Assembly (NCBI RefSeq): GCF_026013545.1
Contig: NZ_JAPDOG010000016.1
Span: forward strand, 1-64,000
Source: Defluviimonas salinarum
GTDB lineage: Bacteria > Pseudomonadota > Alphaproteobacteria > Rhodobacterales > Rhodobacteraceae
Reading direction: 5' to 3'
DNA length: 64,000 bases
Part shown: piece by piece, positions 52,453 through 61,743 of the stretch
Numbering within the stretch: position 1 is the first letter of the stretch
How the letters are laid out: each line of letters opens with the position of its first letter
Notes under the pieces: generated by a model
What the model was told of the DNA's origin: nothing
Database searches by the model: none
The model's input: only the letters and a program-made list of their open reading frames with translations
Made by a program: the position numbers and the translations under genes

Positions 52453-53352
52453 ATGCATTACGGTTACATCGGCCTCGGCAATCTCGGGGCGGCCTGCGCG
52501 GGCTGCCTTCTGAAGGCGGGCTTCAAGGTCACGGTCACGGACCTCAAGAAAGAGCTGGCCGAACCCCTGATCGCGGCGGGCGCGACCTGGTCGGACAGCG
52601 CCGAGGAGGTCGCGGCCTCGGTCGATCACGTCATCACCTGCCTGCCCTCGCCGGCGGTCACCGAAAAGGTGCTGGCGCAGATCCTGCCGAAGATGAAGAA
52701 GGGCGCGACCTGGATCGAGATGTCGACGCTTGGCCGCGACGACGTGCTGGCCTTCGCCAAGGTCGCCGAGGCCCACGGCATCCACATGCTGGAACTGCCG
52801 GTCACCGGCGGCGTCCACCTCGCCTATCGGGGCGAGATCACCATGCTGCCGGGTGGCGACAAGGAGACCGTGGACCTGCACTGGAAGGCCTTCGAGGCGA
52901 TGGGCAACCGGGTGTTCCACATGGGGCCTCTGGGGTCGTCCTCGATCATCAAGGTCATCACCAACATGCTGGCCTTCATCCATCTCAAGGCCTGCGGCGA
53001 GGCGCTGATGCTCGCGAAACGCGGCGGGCTCGACCTCGGGCAGGCCTGGCACGCTATTGCCGCTTCGTCGGGCAATTCCTTCGTCCATGAGACGGAAGGT
53101 GCCCTGATCCTCAACGGCTCCTACGACATTGCCTTCAACATCGACCTCGCGCTGAAGGATCTCGGCTTCGCGCTGAACTTCGGCAAGGAGTTCGGCGTGC
53201 CGCTGGAGCTCGCCTCGATGACCAACCAGACCTATGTCGCCGCGAAGGCCGCCTATGGCGGCGACGCGCAGTCGCCGATGATCGCCAAGCTTCTCGAAGA
53301 CCAGCTCGGCACCGATCTGCGCGCGCCGGGCTTCCCGGCGCGGCTGGAATAG
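52453..53352 (+). CDS. Beta-hydroxyacid dehydrogenase family (3-hydroxyisobutyrate dehydrogenase-like)
   Basis: The 299-residue protein starts with a Rossmann fold (YGYIGLGNLGAACAGCLLKAG). The substrate motif is ELPVTGGVHLAYRGEITMLPGG and the catalytic Lys is in GSSSIIKVITNMLAFIHLKA. Family members oxidise hydroxy acids such as 3-hydroxyisobutyrate, tartronate semialdehyde or gamma-hydroxybutyrate. It is 20 bases after the aldehyde dehydrogenase gene and is followed by a strong terminator, so it closes the methyltransferase operon. Confidence 0.86.
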   Translation: MHYGYIGLGNLGAACAGCLLKAGFKVTVTDLKKELAEPLIAAGATWSDSAEEVAASVDHVITCLPSPAVTEKVLAQILPKMKKGATWIEMSTLGRDDVLAFAKVAEAHGIHMLELPVTGGVHLAYRGEITMLPGGDKETVDLHWKAFEAMGNRVFHMGPLGSSSIIKVITNMLAFIHLKACGEALMLAKRGGLDLGQAWHAIAASSGNSFVHETEGALILNGSYDIAFNIDLALKDLGFALNFGKEFGVPLELASMTNQTYVAAKAAYGGDAQSPMIAKLLEDQLGTDLRAPGFPARLE

Positions 53353-53392
53353 TCCCGAAACGACGCATTCCGTCGCGGAACGGGCTGACGAC

Positions 53393-53427
53393 GCGCCCCG
53401 CCTGAGGCATCAGGGCGGGGCGCTTTT
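53393..53427 (+). terminator. Rho-independent terminator
   Basis: GCGCCCCGCC (53393-53402) pairs perfectly with GGCGGGGCGC (53414-53423), followed by four Ts. It separates the hydroxyacid dehydrogenase gene from the GMC oxidoreductase gene, so the latter may have its own promoter or depend on read-through. Confidence 0.8.
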
Positions 53428-53439
53428 CATGAGGGCGGC

Positions 53440-55056
53440 ATGGACGGATACGACTACATCATCGTCGGCGCGGGATCCGCAGGCTGCGTGCTGGCGGAGC
53501 GGCTTTCGGCCAGCGGCCGGCACCGGGTTCTGGTGCTGGAGGCGGGCGGAACCGACCGGCGCTTCTACGTCCATCTGCCGCTCGGATACGGCAAGCTCTT
53601 CTTCGATCCGGCGGTGAACTGGATGTACCGGACAGAGCCCGATCCGGGCCTTGCCGGAAGTCGCGATTTCTGGCCCCGCGGCAAGATCCTCGGCGGGTCG
53701 AGCTCGATCAACGCGATGGTCTGGATCCGGGGCCACGAGAGCGATTATCACGATTGGGAAGCCGAGGCCGGACCGGGTTGGGGCTGGGAGGCCGCGCGCG
53801 CGGCTTACCGGGCGATCGAGGACAACGAGGCGGGCGGCAACGACCTGCGCGGCACCGGCGGCCCGCTCTTCATCTCGGCCAACGGCCGCGACCTCCATCC
53901 TCTGGTCGAGAGCTATATCGGCGCGGCCGAAGCGACCGGCCTGCCCCGCAACGCCGATTTCAACGGCGCCGAGCAGGAAGGCGTCGGCGTCTACCAGATG
54001 ACGATCAAGGGTGCGCGCCGAAACTCCGCCGCCCGCGCCTTCCTGAGGCCCGCGATGAAACGGCCGAACGTCACCGTTCTGACCCATGCCCATGTGACCC
54101 GTGTTCTGTTCGAGGGCCGCCGAGCAGTCGGGGTCGAATATTCCCGGAAGGGCGTTTTGAGCCGGGTCAGAGCCTTTTCCGAGGTCATCCTCGCGGGCGG
54201 CGCGATCAACAGCCCACAGCTTCTGATGCTCTCGGGCATCGGCCCGGCGGAGCATCTGAAGCGCCACGGGATCGAGGTCGTGGCCGACAACGCGCAGGTC
54301 GGACGGAACCTCAACGACCATCAGGGCGTCAACTACACCTGGCGGATGAACGTGCCGACCTACAACGACATCCTGCGGCCCTGGTGGGGCAAGATGATCG
54401 TCGGCATGAGGTACTTCATGGGCGGCAAGGGGCCGCTTGCGAAGTCGATCAACCACGGCGGCGGCTTCTTCCGCACCGCGCCGGAGCTCGCGCGCCCGAA
54501 CATGCAGCTCTACTTCCAGGCGTTTTCGACGCTGATCCCGCGCGAGGGCGAGCGGCCCTTGCTGACCCCCGACCCGTTCTCGGGCCTCTCCATCGGACTG
54601 TCGAACTGCCGCCCGACCAGCCGGGGCGAGATCACGCTTCACTCCGCCGATCCCTTCGCCGCCCCGCGGATCGTGGCGAACGCGTTTTCCACCGACCACG
54701 ACGTCCAGGAGATGCTGGCGGCGGTGAAGTACCTGCGCCGGATCGCCGCCGAGGAGCCGATGCGCTCGCTCATCGCCGAGGAGCTGCGTCCGGGGCCGGA
54801 GGTCAAGTCCGACGAAGACCTCATCGCTGACTTCCGCGCCCGGTCGGGCACCGTGTTCCACCCGTCCTGCACGGTCCGGATGGGCGCGGACCCCGCGACC
54901 TCGGCGGCGGACCCGGATCTGAAGGTGCGCGGCGTCGAGGGGCTCCGGGTCTGCGACGCTTCGGCCTTTCCAACGCTGATCGGCGGCAATACCAATGCGC
55001 CGAGCATTCTCATGGGCTGGATGGGCGCCGAACGCATCCTGTCGGGCCGGAACTAG
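53440..55056 (+). CDS. GMC-family FAD oxidoreductase (choline dehydrogenase-like)
   Basis: The 538-residue protein has the FAD motif YIIVGAGSAGCVLAERLSASG, the GMC signatures GKILGGSSSINAMVWIRGH and GAINSPQLLMLSGIG, and a C-terminal active-site region with TVFHPSCTVRMG and GGNTNAPSILMGW. It oxidises an alcohol to an aldehyde; choline dehydrogenase is the best-known relative. It would supply the aldehyde dehydrogenase if the pathway starts from an amino alcohol. No signal peptide. Confidence 0.88.
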   Translation: MDGYDYIIVGAGSAGCVLAERLSASGRHRVLVLEAGGTDRRFYVHLPLGYGKLFFDPAVNWMYRTEPDPGLAGSRDFWPRGKILGGSSSINAMVWIRGHESDYHDWEAEAGPGWGWEAARAAYRAIEDNEAGGNDLRGTGGPLFISANGRDLHPLVESYIGAAEATGLPRNADFNGAEQEGVGVYQMTIKGARRNSAARAFLRPAMKRPNVTVLTHAHVTRVLFEGRRAVGVEYSRKGVLSRVRAFSEVILAGGAINSPQLLMLSGIGPAEHLKRHGIEVVADNAQVGRNLNDHQGVNYTWRMNVPTYNDILRPWWGKMIVGMRYFMGGKGPLAKSINHGGGFFRTAPELARPNMQLYFQAFSTLIPREGERPLLTPDPFSGLSIGLSNCRPTSRGEITLHSADPFAAPRIVANAFSTDHDVQEMLAAVKYLRRIAAEEPMRSLIAEELRPGPEVKSDEDLIADFRARSGTVFHPSCTVRMGADPATSAADPDLKVRGVEGLRVCDASAFPTLIGGNTNAPSILMGWMGAERILSGRN

Positions 55057-55065
55057 GGGACGATC

Positions 55066-57075
55066 ATGGCTTACCTTCTCGGCGTCGATACCGGCGGCAC
55101 GTATACCGACGCGGTGATCCTCGACGAGCGCGAGGACCGCGTCATCGCCTCGGCAAAATCGCTGACCACGCGGCCCGATCTCTCACTTGGCGTCGGCCGC
55201 GCCATCGACGCGGCGATCGAGAAGGCCGGGGTGAAGGCCGCGCAGGTCGCAATGGTCTCGCTCTCGACCACGCTCGCCACCAACGCGCTCGTCGAGGGGC
55301 AGGGCGGGCGCGTGGCCTTGGTCTTCATCGGCTTCGAGGAATCCGAGCTGGCCCGCGCCGGGCTGACCGACGCGCTGAAGGGCGATCCGGTGATCCGCCT
55401 CGCGGGCGGGCACAATCATGGCGGCGGCGAGGTCGCACCGCTCGATCTGGCAAGGTTAGAGACTGAAATCGCCACCCTAGGCGCCGACATCACCGGTTTC
55501 GCCGTCGCCGCGAGCTTTGCCACCCGCAACCCCGCGCATGAGAACGCGGCGCGTGAACTGATTCGTGAAAAAACCGGCAAGCCGGTGACCTGTTCGAACG
55601 AGCTTTCCGCCGGGCTCAACGGTCCGCGCCGGGCGCTGACGGCGGTGCTGAATGCCCGCCTCATCGGCATGATCGACCGGCTCATCACCGCCTGCGAGGC
55701 GCATATGGCAAGCCTCGGCATCGACGCGCCCCTGATGGTGGTGCGCGGCGACGGCGCGCTGGTTTCCGCGGACCTTGCCCGCGACCGGCCGATCGAGACG
55801 ATCCTTTCCGGTCCCGCCGCCTCGATCGCCGGGGCGAGCTGGCTCACGGGCGAGACCGACGCCCTGGTGTCGGACATCGGCGGCACGACGACGGATGTCT
55901 GCCTTCTCAAGGACGGCAAGCCGATGATCGACCCGATGGGCGCGCGGGTTGGCGAGTTCCGCACCATGGTCGAGGCGGTGGCGATGCGCACGACCGGTCT
56001 TGGCGGCGACAGCGAACTGCACCTGATCGAAGGGCTGGTGACCAGCCTCAGGCTCGGACCGAGGCGGCTGGTGCCGGTCTCGCTCGCGGCGCGGGACTAC
56101 CCCGGGATCGTCCATGACGCGCTCGATGGCTGGCTCGCGCTCGACGCGGTCGGAGAGCATGACGGGCGCTTCGCGATCCCGATGTGGCGCGACTCGCCGC
56201 CCGAAGGGCTGACGGGGCGCGAGGGCGCGGTGGTGGAGCGGCTGCTGGCCGGGCCGCGCCGGGTGACCGACTGCGTGCGGACGCGGCTGGAACTGCCAGC
56301 CTTGAACCGGCTCGTGGCGCGCGGCCATGTGATGATCGCGGGCGTCACGCCCTCGGACGCGGCGCATGTTCTGGGCCGGCTCGACAGCTGGGATGCCGGC
56401 GCCGCGCGCAAGGCAGTGACGCTCTTTGCCCGGCGCCGCAACGGGCGCGGCGACCGGATCGCGGCGGGTCCGGAGGCCTTGGCCGAGGCGGTCATCGACC
56501 AGCTCACCGCGCAGACCGTCGACTGCCTTCTGGAGGCCGCCTTCGCCGAGGACAGCCGCGACTGGGGCGAGGTGCCCGAGGGGCTCGCCCGCCATCCGCT
56601 GATGCGCGCCGGGCTCGACGGTCATTCCGGCATCGTGAAGCTGCAGGCGAGTCTCGGCGTGCCGGTGATCGGCCTCGGCGCCTCCGCGCCGTCCTATTAC
56701 GGTGCGGTGGGCGACCGGGTCGGCACGCGGATGGTGCTGCCTGAACATGCCGGCGTCGCGAACGCGATCGGCGCCGTCGTCGGGCAGATCGCCATGCATG
56801 CCGAGGGCATCGTGACGAGCCCCGGCCCCGGCCTCTTCTCCGCCCACCTGGCCGAGGGGCCGAAACGCTTCAACGACCGCGACACCGCGCTTGCCGTCCT
56901 CGAAGCCGCGCTGACCGAGGATGCCGAGGGCCGCGCCCGGCTTGCCGGGGTCGAGAAGATGCGGATCACCGTCGACCGCGAGCTTTCCGAGATCGAGGTC
57001 GAGGGCCAGCCGATGTTCATCGAAGCGCGGCTCCGCGTCACCGCGCAGGGCCGGCCGCGGATCGCGGTCGGCTGA
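55066..57075 (+). CDS. Hydantoinase/oxoprolinase family protein (HyuA-type)
   Basis: The 669-residue protein has the ASKHA-type phosphate loop VDTGGTYTDAVILDE at the N-terminus, a TTLATNALVEGQGGRVAL segment, and the second nucleotide motif SDIGGTTTDVCLL. It is the ATP-binding half of ATP-dependent hydantoinases and 5-oxoprolinases. The partner HyuB, usually adjacent, is not seen, so it may act alone or with a distant partner. It follows the GMC gene by nine bases and converges on nadC with a three-base gap. Confidence 0.85.
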   Translation: MAYLLGVDTGGTYTDAVILDEREDRVIASAKSLTTRPDLSLGVGRAIDAAIEKAGVKAAQVAMVSLSTTLATNALVEGQGGRVALVFIGFEESELARAGLTDALKGDPVIRLAGGHNHGGGEVAPLDLARLETEIATLGADITGFAVAASFATRNPAHENAARELIREKTGKPVTCSNELSAGLNGPRRALTAVLNARLIGMIDRLITACEAHMASLGIDAPLMVVRGDGALVSADLARDRPIETILSGPAASIAGASWLTGETDALVSDIGGTTTDVCLLKDGKPMIDPMGARVGEFRTMVEAVAMRTTGLGGDSELHLIEGLVTSLRLGPRRLVPVSLAARDYPGIVHDALDGWLALDAVGEHDGRFAIPMWRDSPPEGLTGREGAVVERLLAGPRRVTDCVRTRLELPALNRLVARGHVMIAGVTPSDAAHVLGRLDSWDAGAARKAVTLFARRRNGRGDRIAAGPEALAEAVIDQLTAQTVDCLLEAAFAEDSRDWGEVPEGLARHPLMRAGLDGHSGIVKLQASLGVPVIGLGASAPSYYGAVGDRVGTRMVLPEHAGVANAIGAVVGQIAMHAEGIVTSPGPGLFSAHLAEGPKRFNDRDTALAVLEAALTEDAEGRARLAGVEKMRITVDRELSEIEVEGQPMFIEARLRVTAQGRPRIAVG

Positions 57076-57078
57076 GGC

Positions 57079-57921
57079 TCAGAAGTCGAGGCCGAGGTCG
57101 AGCGTGCGCGCCGAATGGGTGAGCGCGCCGACCGAGATGTAATCGACGCCGGTCGCCGCGACCTCGGCGATGCGGCCGAGCGCCATGTTGCCCGAGGCCT
57201 CGGTGATCAGCCGGCCGGCGACCATCCTGACCGCCTCGGTGAGCGTCGCGGTCTCCATGTTGTCGAGGAGGACCGCGTCGGCGCCGCCGACCTCCAGCAC
57301 CTCGGCGAGCTGGTCGAGACGGTCGACCTCGATCTCCACCCGCATCATGTGCGAGGCGCTGGCCTTCGCCGCCGTGAGCGCCGGCGCAATACCGCCAGCG
57401 GCGGCGATGTGGTTGTCCTTGATCAGGATCGCGTCGGACAGCGAGAAGCGGTGGTTGAAGCCGCCGCCGTGCAGCACGGCCTGCTTCTCGACGAGGCGCA
57501 GACCGGGCGTGGTCTTGCGGGTGCAGGTGATGCGCGCCCGCGTGCCCCTTGTCTCGGCCACGAAATCGGCGGTCTGGCTGGCGATGCCCGAGAGCCGCCC
57601 CGCGAAATTGAGCGCCACCCGTTCACCCATCAGGATCGAGGCCGCATCGCCCGCGATCTCCATCAGCACCTCGCCCGCCGCGCAGGCCGCGCCGTCGGGA
57701 ACCTTCGTGGTGACGGCCAGCGCCGGATCGACGAGGCGGAAGGCGAGTGCCGCGATCTGCATCCCCGAGACGCGGCCCGCCGCGCGGGCGTTCAGCCGGG
57801 CGGTGTAGCGGATGCCGGCAGGGATCACGGCGCGGGTCGTGACGTCGCCATAGGTGCCGAGGTCCTCGATCAGCGCGGCACGCACGAGGGGTTCGAGGAT
57901 CAGGTCGGGAAGCGGGGTCAT
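57079..57921 (-). CDS. nadC: Nicotinate-nucleotide pyrophosphorylase (quinolinate phosphoribosyltransferase)
   Basis: The protein has 280 residues and makes nicotinate mononucleotide from quinolinate and PRPP. Key segments are ITCTRKTTPGLRLVEKQAVLHGGGFNHR (phosphoribosyl site, residues about 134-161), DAILIKDNHI and VEIEVDRLDQL, with DAVLLDNM near the C-terminus. The start overlaps the nadB stop by four bases. It is the last gene of the nadABC operon. Confidence 0.94.
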   Translation of the reverse strand: MTPLPDLILEPLVRAALIEDLGTYGDVTTRAVIPAGIRYTARLNARAAGRVSGMQIAALAFRLVDPALAVTTKVPDGAACAAGEVLMEIAGDAASILMGERVALNFAGRLSGIASQTADFVAETRGTRARITCTRKTTPGLRLVEKQAVLHGGGFNHRFSLSDAILIKDNHIAAAGGIAPALTAAKASASHMMRVEIEVDRLDQLAEVLEVGGADAVLLDNMETATLTEAVRMVAGRLITEASGNMALGRIAEVAATGVDYISVGALTHSARTLDLGLDF

Positions 57922-59483
57922 GTCGGCTCCTTCTCGGGCAGGGCGCGGCGCGCCATTGCCTCGGCGAGTGTCAGGCGCGAGCGGCGAGCCGTGTCGGCGG
58001 CGCGCGGAAAATCGCTGCGGAAATGCGCGCCGCGGCTTTCCTCGCGCATCAGCGCGGCGGCGGCGATCAGTGTCGCGGTAGCGGTCATGTTGCGGAAGGT
58101 GGCGCTGTCGCCGTGCCGGGCCTCGAGCGCGGCGATCGTGGCGAGCGCGCTGCGCAGACCCTTTTCGTCGCGGATCAGGCCCACATCAGCGGTCATCACC
58201 TGCCTGAGCCGGGCAACCGCTTCGGGGTCGACGGGCACGCCACCGGGCCGAAACTCCGGCATAACCGGCGCAGCGGAACGGGGGGCAGGCAGGGTGGCGG
58301 CGATGCCCTCTGCGCAGGTCTCGGCATAGACCAGCGCCTCCAGAAGCCCGTTCGAGGCAAGCCGGTTGGCGCCGTGCAGCCCCGTCGAGGCCGCCTCGCC
58401 GCAGACCCAGAGATTGCCGAGCGAGGCGCGGCCTGCCGCATCGGTCGCGATGCCGCCCATGTGGTAATGCGCAGCGGCGGCGACGGGGATCGGCTCCGTG
58501 ACCGGGTCGATCCCGGCGCGGGCGCAGGCGGCGGCGACAGCTGGAAAGCGGGTCAGGACCGAGGCGCCCAGCGCGGCGCGGGTGTCGAGCATCGGCCGAT
58601 TGCCCTGACGCCATTCGGCATGGATCGCGCGGGCGACGATGTCGCGGGGCGCAAGCTCGGCATCGGGGTGGATCCCGGCCATGAAGCGGCAGCCGTGGCG
58701 GTTGACGAGGATCGCGCCCTCGCCCCGCAGCGCCTCGGTGGCAAGGGGTGCGGGGTCCTCGCCGGCGTCGATCGCGGTCGGGTGGAACTGCACGAACTCA
58801 GCATCCGCGATCACTGCGCCTGCACGGGCGGCAAGGCCGATCACCTGGCCCCGGATGCGCGGCGGGTTGGTGGTCAGCGCGTAGAGCCCGGCCGAGCCGC
58901 CGCCGGCGAGAAGGATGGCGGGGGCGGCGATGAAAACAGGCTCTGAACCGGCCGGATCTGCGGATTCCACCACCACGCCGGTGACGGTTCCGCCCGCCAC
59001 CTCCAGCCCCGTCGTTATCGCGCCTTCGAGCACCTGAACTGAGGCCGCGCGCCGCACCTCGGCGACAAGCGCGCGCATGATCTCGGCCCCGGCCTGATCG
59101 CCCTTGACCCGGACCACGCGGGCGAAACTGTGCGCGGCCTCGCGCGACAGCACATAGCCGCCCGAGGCGTCGCGGTCGAACGGCGTGCCGAGCCGGCTGA
59201 GGCTTGCGATATGGCCGGGGGCGGCGGCGGTCACCCGATGCGCGACGCCCGCATCCACGGTCCCGGCCCCGGCGCGGATCGTGTCGGCGGCATGGGCCTC
59301 GGGCGTGTCGGCGGCCGCCATCGCGGCGGCGACGCCGCCCTGCGCCCAGGCGGAACTTGCGCCCTCGCCAAGCCGCTCGGGCGAGATCAGCACCACCGGA
59401 TGCGGCGCGAGCCGGAGCGCGGCCGACAGCGCGCCGAGCCCGGCGCCGACGATGATCACCCGGTCGGTCGCGATCCGCTGCAC
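57918..59483 (-). CDS. nadB: L-aspartate oxidase
   Basis: The 521-residue flavoprotein oxidises L-aspartate to iminoaspartate. Features are FAD-binding VIIVGAGLGALSAALRLA, SSAWAQGGVAAAM, FVQFHPTAI, AHYHMGGIATDAAG and the ending GLHGANRLASNGLLEAL. The C-terminal part has the helical domain of the succinate dehydrogenase/fumarate reductase family. It follows nadA after six bases. Confidence 0.94.
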   Translation of the reverse strand: MQRIATDRVIIVGAGLGALSAALRLAPHPVVLISPERLGEGASSAWAQGGVAAAMAAADTPEAHAADTIRAGAGTVDAGVAHRVTAAAPGHIASLSRLGTPFDRDASGGYVLSREAAHSFARVVRVKGDQAGAEIMRALVAEVRRAASVQVLEGAITTGLEVAGGTVTGVVVESADPAGSEPVFIAAPAILLAGGGSAGLYALTTNPPRIRGQVIGLAARAGAVIADAEFVQFHPTAIDAGEDPAPLATEALRGEGAILVNRHGCRFMAGIHPDAELAPRDIVARAIHAEWRQGNRPMLDTRAALGASVLTRFPAVAAACARAGIDPVTEPIPVAAAAHYHMGGIATDAAGRASLGNLWVCGEAASTGLHGANRLASNGLLEALVYAETCAEGIAATLPAPRSAAPVMPEFRPGGVPVDPEAVARLRQVMTADVGLIRDEKGLRSALATIAALEARHGDSATFRNMTATATLIAAAALMREESRGAHFRSDFPRAADTARRSRLTLAEAMARRALPEKEPT

Positions 59484-59489
59484 CTAAGA

Positions 59490-60539
59490 TCAGACCCCGA
59501 GCTGGCGCGAGAGCGCGATCATCTTCTCCACCGCCACCCGCGCGCGGGCCGCGACGCCGGCCTCGACCTCGACCTGGCCGGTCATGGTGTGGAGCGCGTA
59601 GAGCACCTTCTCCAGCGTGATCTTCTTCATGTAGGGGCACATGTTGCAGGGCCGGGCGAAATCGACCTCCGGCAGCTCGTCGGAGATGTTCGTCGCCATC
59701 GAGCATTCGGTGACCAGCATCGCCTTCGCGGGCTTGTGGTCATGCACCCACTTGATGATCCCGGCGGTCGAGCCGGTGAAATCGGCCTCGGCCACGACCT
59801 CGGGGGTACATTCGGGATGGGCGAGGATCTTCACCTCTGGATCGTGCGCCCGGTAGGCGCGCAGGTCTTCGGCGGTGTAGAGCTCGTGCACGATGCAGGA
59901 ACCGGGCCAGAACACGACCTTCTTAGAGGACTGGTTGGCGACATTCTGCGCAAGGTAGCGGTCGGGCGTCATGATCACCGTGTCGCCCTCCATCGCCTCG
60001 ACGATCTGGAGCGCGTTGGCCGAGGTGCAGCAGATGTCGGAGGCCGCCTTCACCTCGGCGGTGGTGTTGACATAGGAGACGACCGGCGCGCCGGGATATC
60101 GGCGGCGCATCTCCTCCACCCCCTCGGCGGTGATGCTTTCGGCGAGCGAGCAGCCCGCCGCCATGTCGGGCATCAGCACGGTCTTGGCCGGGTTGAGGAT
60201 CTTCGAGGTCTCGGCCATGAAATGCACGCCGCATTGCACGATCACCTCGGCCTCGACCTCGGTCGCCTTGATCGCAAGCTGGAGGCTGTCGCCGACATGG
60301 TCGGCGATGCCGTGGTAGATGTCGGGCGTCATGTAGTTATGCGCGAGAATCACCGCGTTCCGCTCTTTCTTCAGGCGGTTGATCGCGGCGACATAGGGCG
60401 CGTGGATCGCCCAATCGGCGAAGGGCAGGACCCGGTCCATGCGGGCATGGATGTGGCGCTGCGCCTCCGCGAGGTCGAGCGATGGCGCGAGGTCGTAGTG
60501 ATCGGCAAGGGTCGCGCGCATGTTGGCGAGGTCAAGCAA
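59490..60539 (-). CDS. nadA: Quinolinate synthase A
   Basis: This 349-residue iron-sulfur enzyme condenses iminoaspartate and dihydroxyacetone phosphate to quinolinate. The three cluster cysteines are in IVQCGVHFM, LVTECSMA and FARPCNMCPYM. Motifs VILAHNYMTPDIYHGIADHVGDSL and NTTAEVKAASDICCTSANA are typical. The TTG at 60539 is chosen as start because GGGGGGAAA lies just upstream; an in-frame ATG at 60521 is the alternative. It is divergent from bioB. Confidence 0.94.
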   Translation of the reverse strand: MLDLANMRATLADHYDLAPSLDLAEAQRHIHARMDRVLPFADWAIHAPYVAAINRLKKERNAVILAHNYMTPDIYHGIADHVGDSLQLAIKATEVEAEVIVQCGVHFMAETSKILNPAKTVLMPDMAAGCSLAESITAEGVEEMRRRYPGAPVVSYVNTTAEVKAASDICCTSANALQIVEAMEGDTVIMTPDRYLAQNVANQSSKKVVFWPGSCIVHELYTAEDLRAYRAHDPEVKILAHPECTPEVVAEADFTGSTAGIIKWVHDHKPAKAMLVTECSMATNISDELPEVDFARPCNMCPYMKKITLEKVLYALHTMTGQVEVEAGVAARARVAVEKMIALSRQLGV

Positions 60540-60675
60540 TGGATTTCCCCCCGGAAAACGACGTTGACGTTGCGTATACGAGCGTTTCGCGAAGTGCCAG
60601 AGGCGGATGCGATGTTAGCGCCGACACCGTCGCGAGGTTGCGGATGGGCACTGAAAGCTCTGAATCGCCGCACTT

Positions 60676-60702
60676 GCAAAGCGTTTGCGCAACGACTAGT
60701 CG
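60676..60702. promoter_or_regulatory. Dyads in the nadA/bioB divergent promoter
   Basis: GCAAAGCGTTTGC (60676-60688, arms GCAAA/TTTGC) and the perfect palindrome CGACTAGTCG (60693-60702) lie in the 226-base region between nadA and bioB. They are candidate operators for either operon; no regulator is in the window. Confidence 0.4.
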
Positions 60703-60765
60703 ATGCTCGGTGACGGGGTCGGCGACGGACACGGCACCGGGATATCTCAGGAACGGGAGACGCCA

Positions 60766-61743
60766 GTGCTCGACGATCTGACCATCCGGACCGACTGGAC
60801 CCGCGAGGAAGCGGACCGGATCTACAACCAGCCTTTCAACGACCTCCTGTTTCAGGCCCAGACGATCCACCGCCAGCATTTCGACCCGAACCAGGTCCAG
60901 CGGTCGAAGCTGCTCAGCATCAAGACCGGCGGCTGTGCGGAGGATTGCGCCTATTGCAGCCAGTCGGCGCGCAACGGCGCGACGCTCTCGGCCTCGAAGC
61001 TGATCGAAGTGGAGCGGGTGCTGGCCGAGGCGCGCAAGGCCAAGGAAGCCGGCGCCACGCGCTATTGCATGGGGGCCGCCTGGCGGTCGCCGAAAGAGCG
61101 CGACATGGACACGCTGGTGGCGATGGTCGAGGGCGTGAAGGCGCTCGGCATGGAAAGCTGCATGACGCTCGGGATGCTCGACGACAACCAGGTCCTGAAG
61201 TTGAAGGGCGCCGGGCTCGACTACTACAACCACAATATCGACACCTCGGAACGCTACTATTCCGAGATCATCACGACCCGGACCTTCGCCGACCGTATCG
61301 AGACGATCAACCGCGTGCGCGAGGCCGGAATCAAGGTCTGCGCCGGCGGCATCGTCGGCATGGGCGAGGAGCAGATGGACCGGATCGACATGCTCCTGGC
61401 CCTCGCGACGCTGGAGAGCCATCCCGACAGCGTGCCGATCAACATGCTGATCCCGATCGCCGACACGCCCCTGGCCGAGACGAAGCCGCTCGACCCGATC
61501 GAGTTCGTCCGCACGGTGGCGCTGGCGCGGATCCTGATGCCGAAGTCTCATGTCCGGCTCTCCGCCGGGCGGACCGAGATGTCGGACGAGATGCAGGCGA
61601 TGTGCTTCTTCGCCGGGGCGAACTCGATCTTCGTCGGCGACACGCTGCTGACCGCCGACAATCCCGGCGAGGACAAGGATGCGGCGCTCTTCGCCCGCCT
61701 CGGCATCACCGCGATGGCGCCGGGGTGCGACGGGCAGAGATGA
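60766..61743 (+). CDS. bioB: Biotin synthase
   Basis: The radical SAM enzyme (325 residues from the GTG at 60766, ribosome binding site GGGAGA) inserts sulfur into dethiobiotin. The SAM-cluster motif is Cys57, Cys61 and Cys64 ([13 protein letters not shown]); [12 protein letters not shown] and [14 protein letters not shown] also match the family. It overlaps bioF by four bases. Confidence 0.95.
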   Translation: MLDDLTIRTDWTREEADRIYNQPFNDLLFQAQTIHRQHFDPNQVQRSKLLSIKTGGCAEDCAYCSQSARNGATLSASKLIEVERVLAEARKAKEAGATRYCMGAAWRSPKERDMDTLVAMVEGVKALGMESCMTLGMLDDNQVLKLKGAGLDYYNHNIDTSERYYSEIITTRTFADRIETINRVREAGIKVCAGGIVGMGEEQMDRIDMLLALATLESHPDSVPINMLIPIADTPLAETKPLDPIEFVRTVALARILMPKSHVRLSAGRTEMSDEMQAMCFFAGANSIFVGDTLLTADNPGEDKDAALFARLGITAMAPGCDGQR

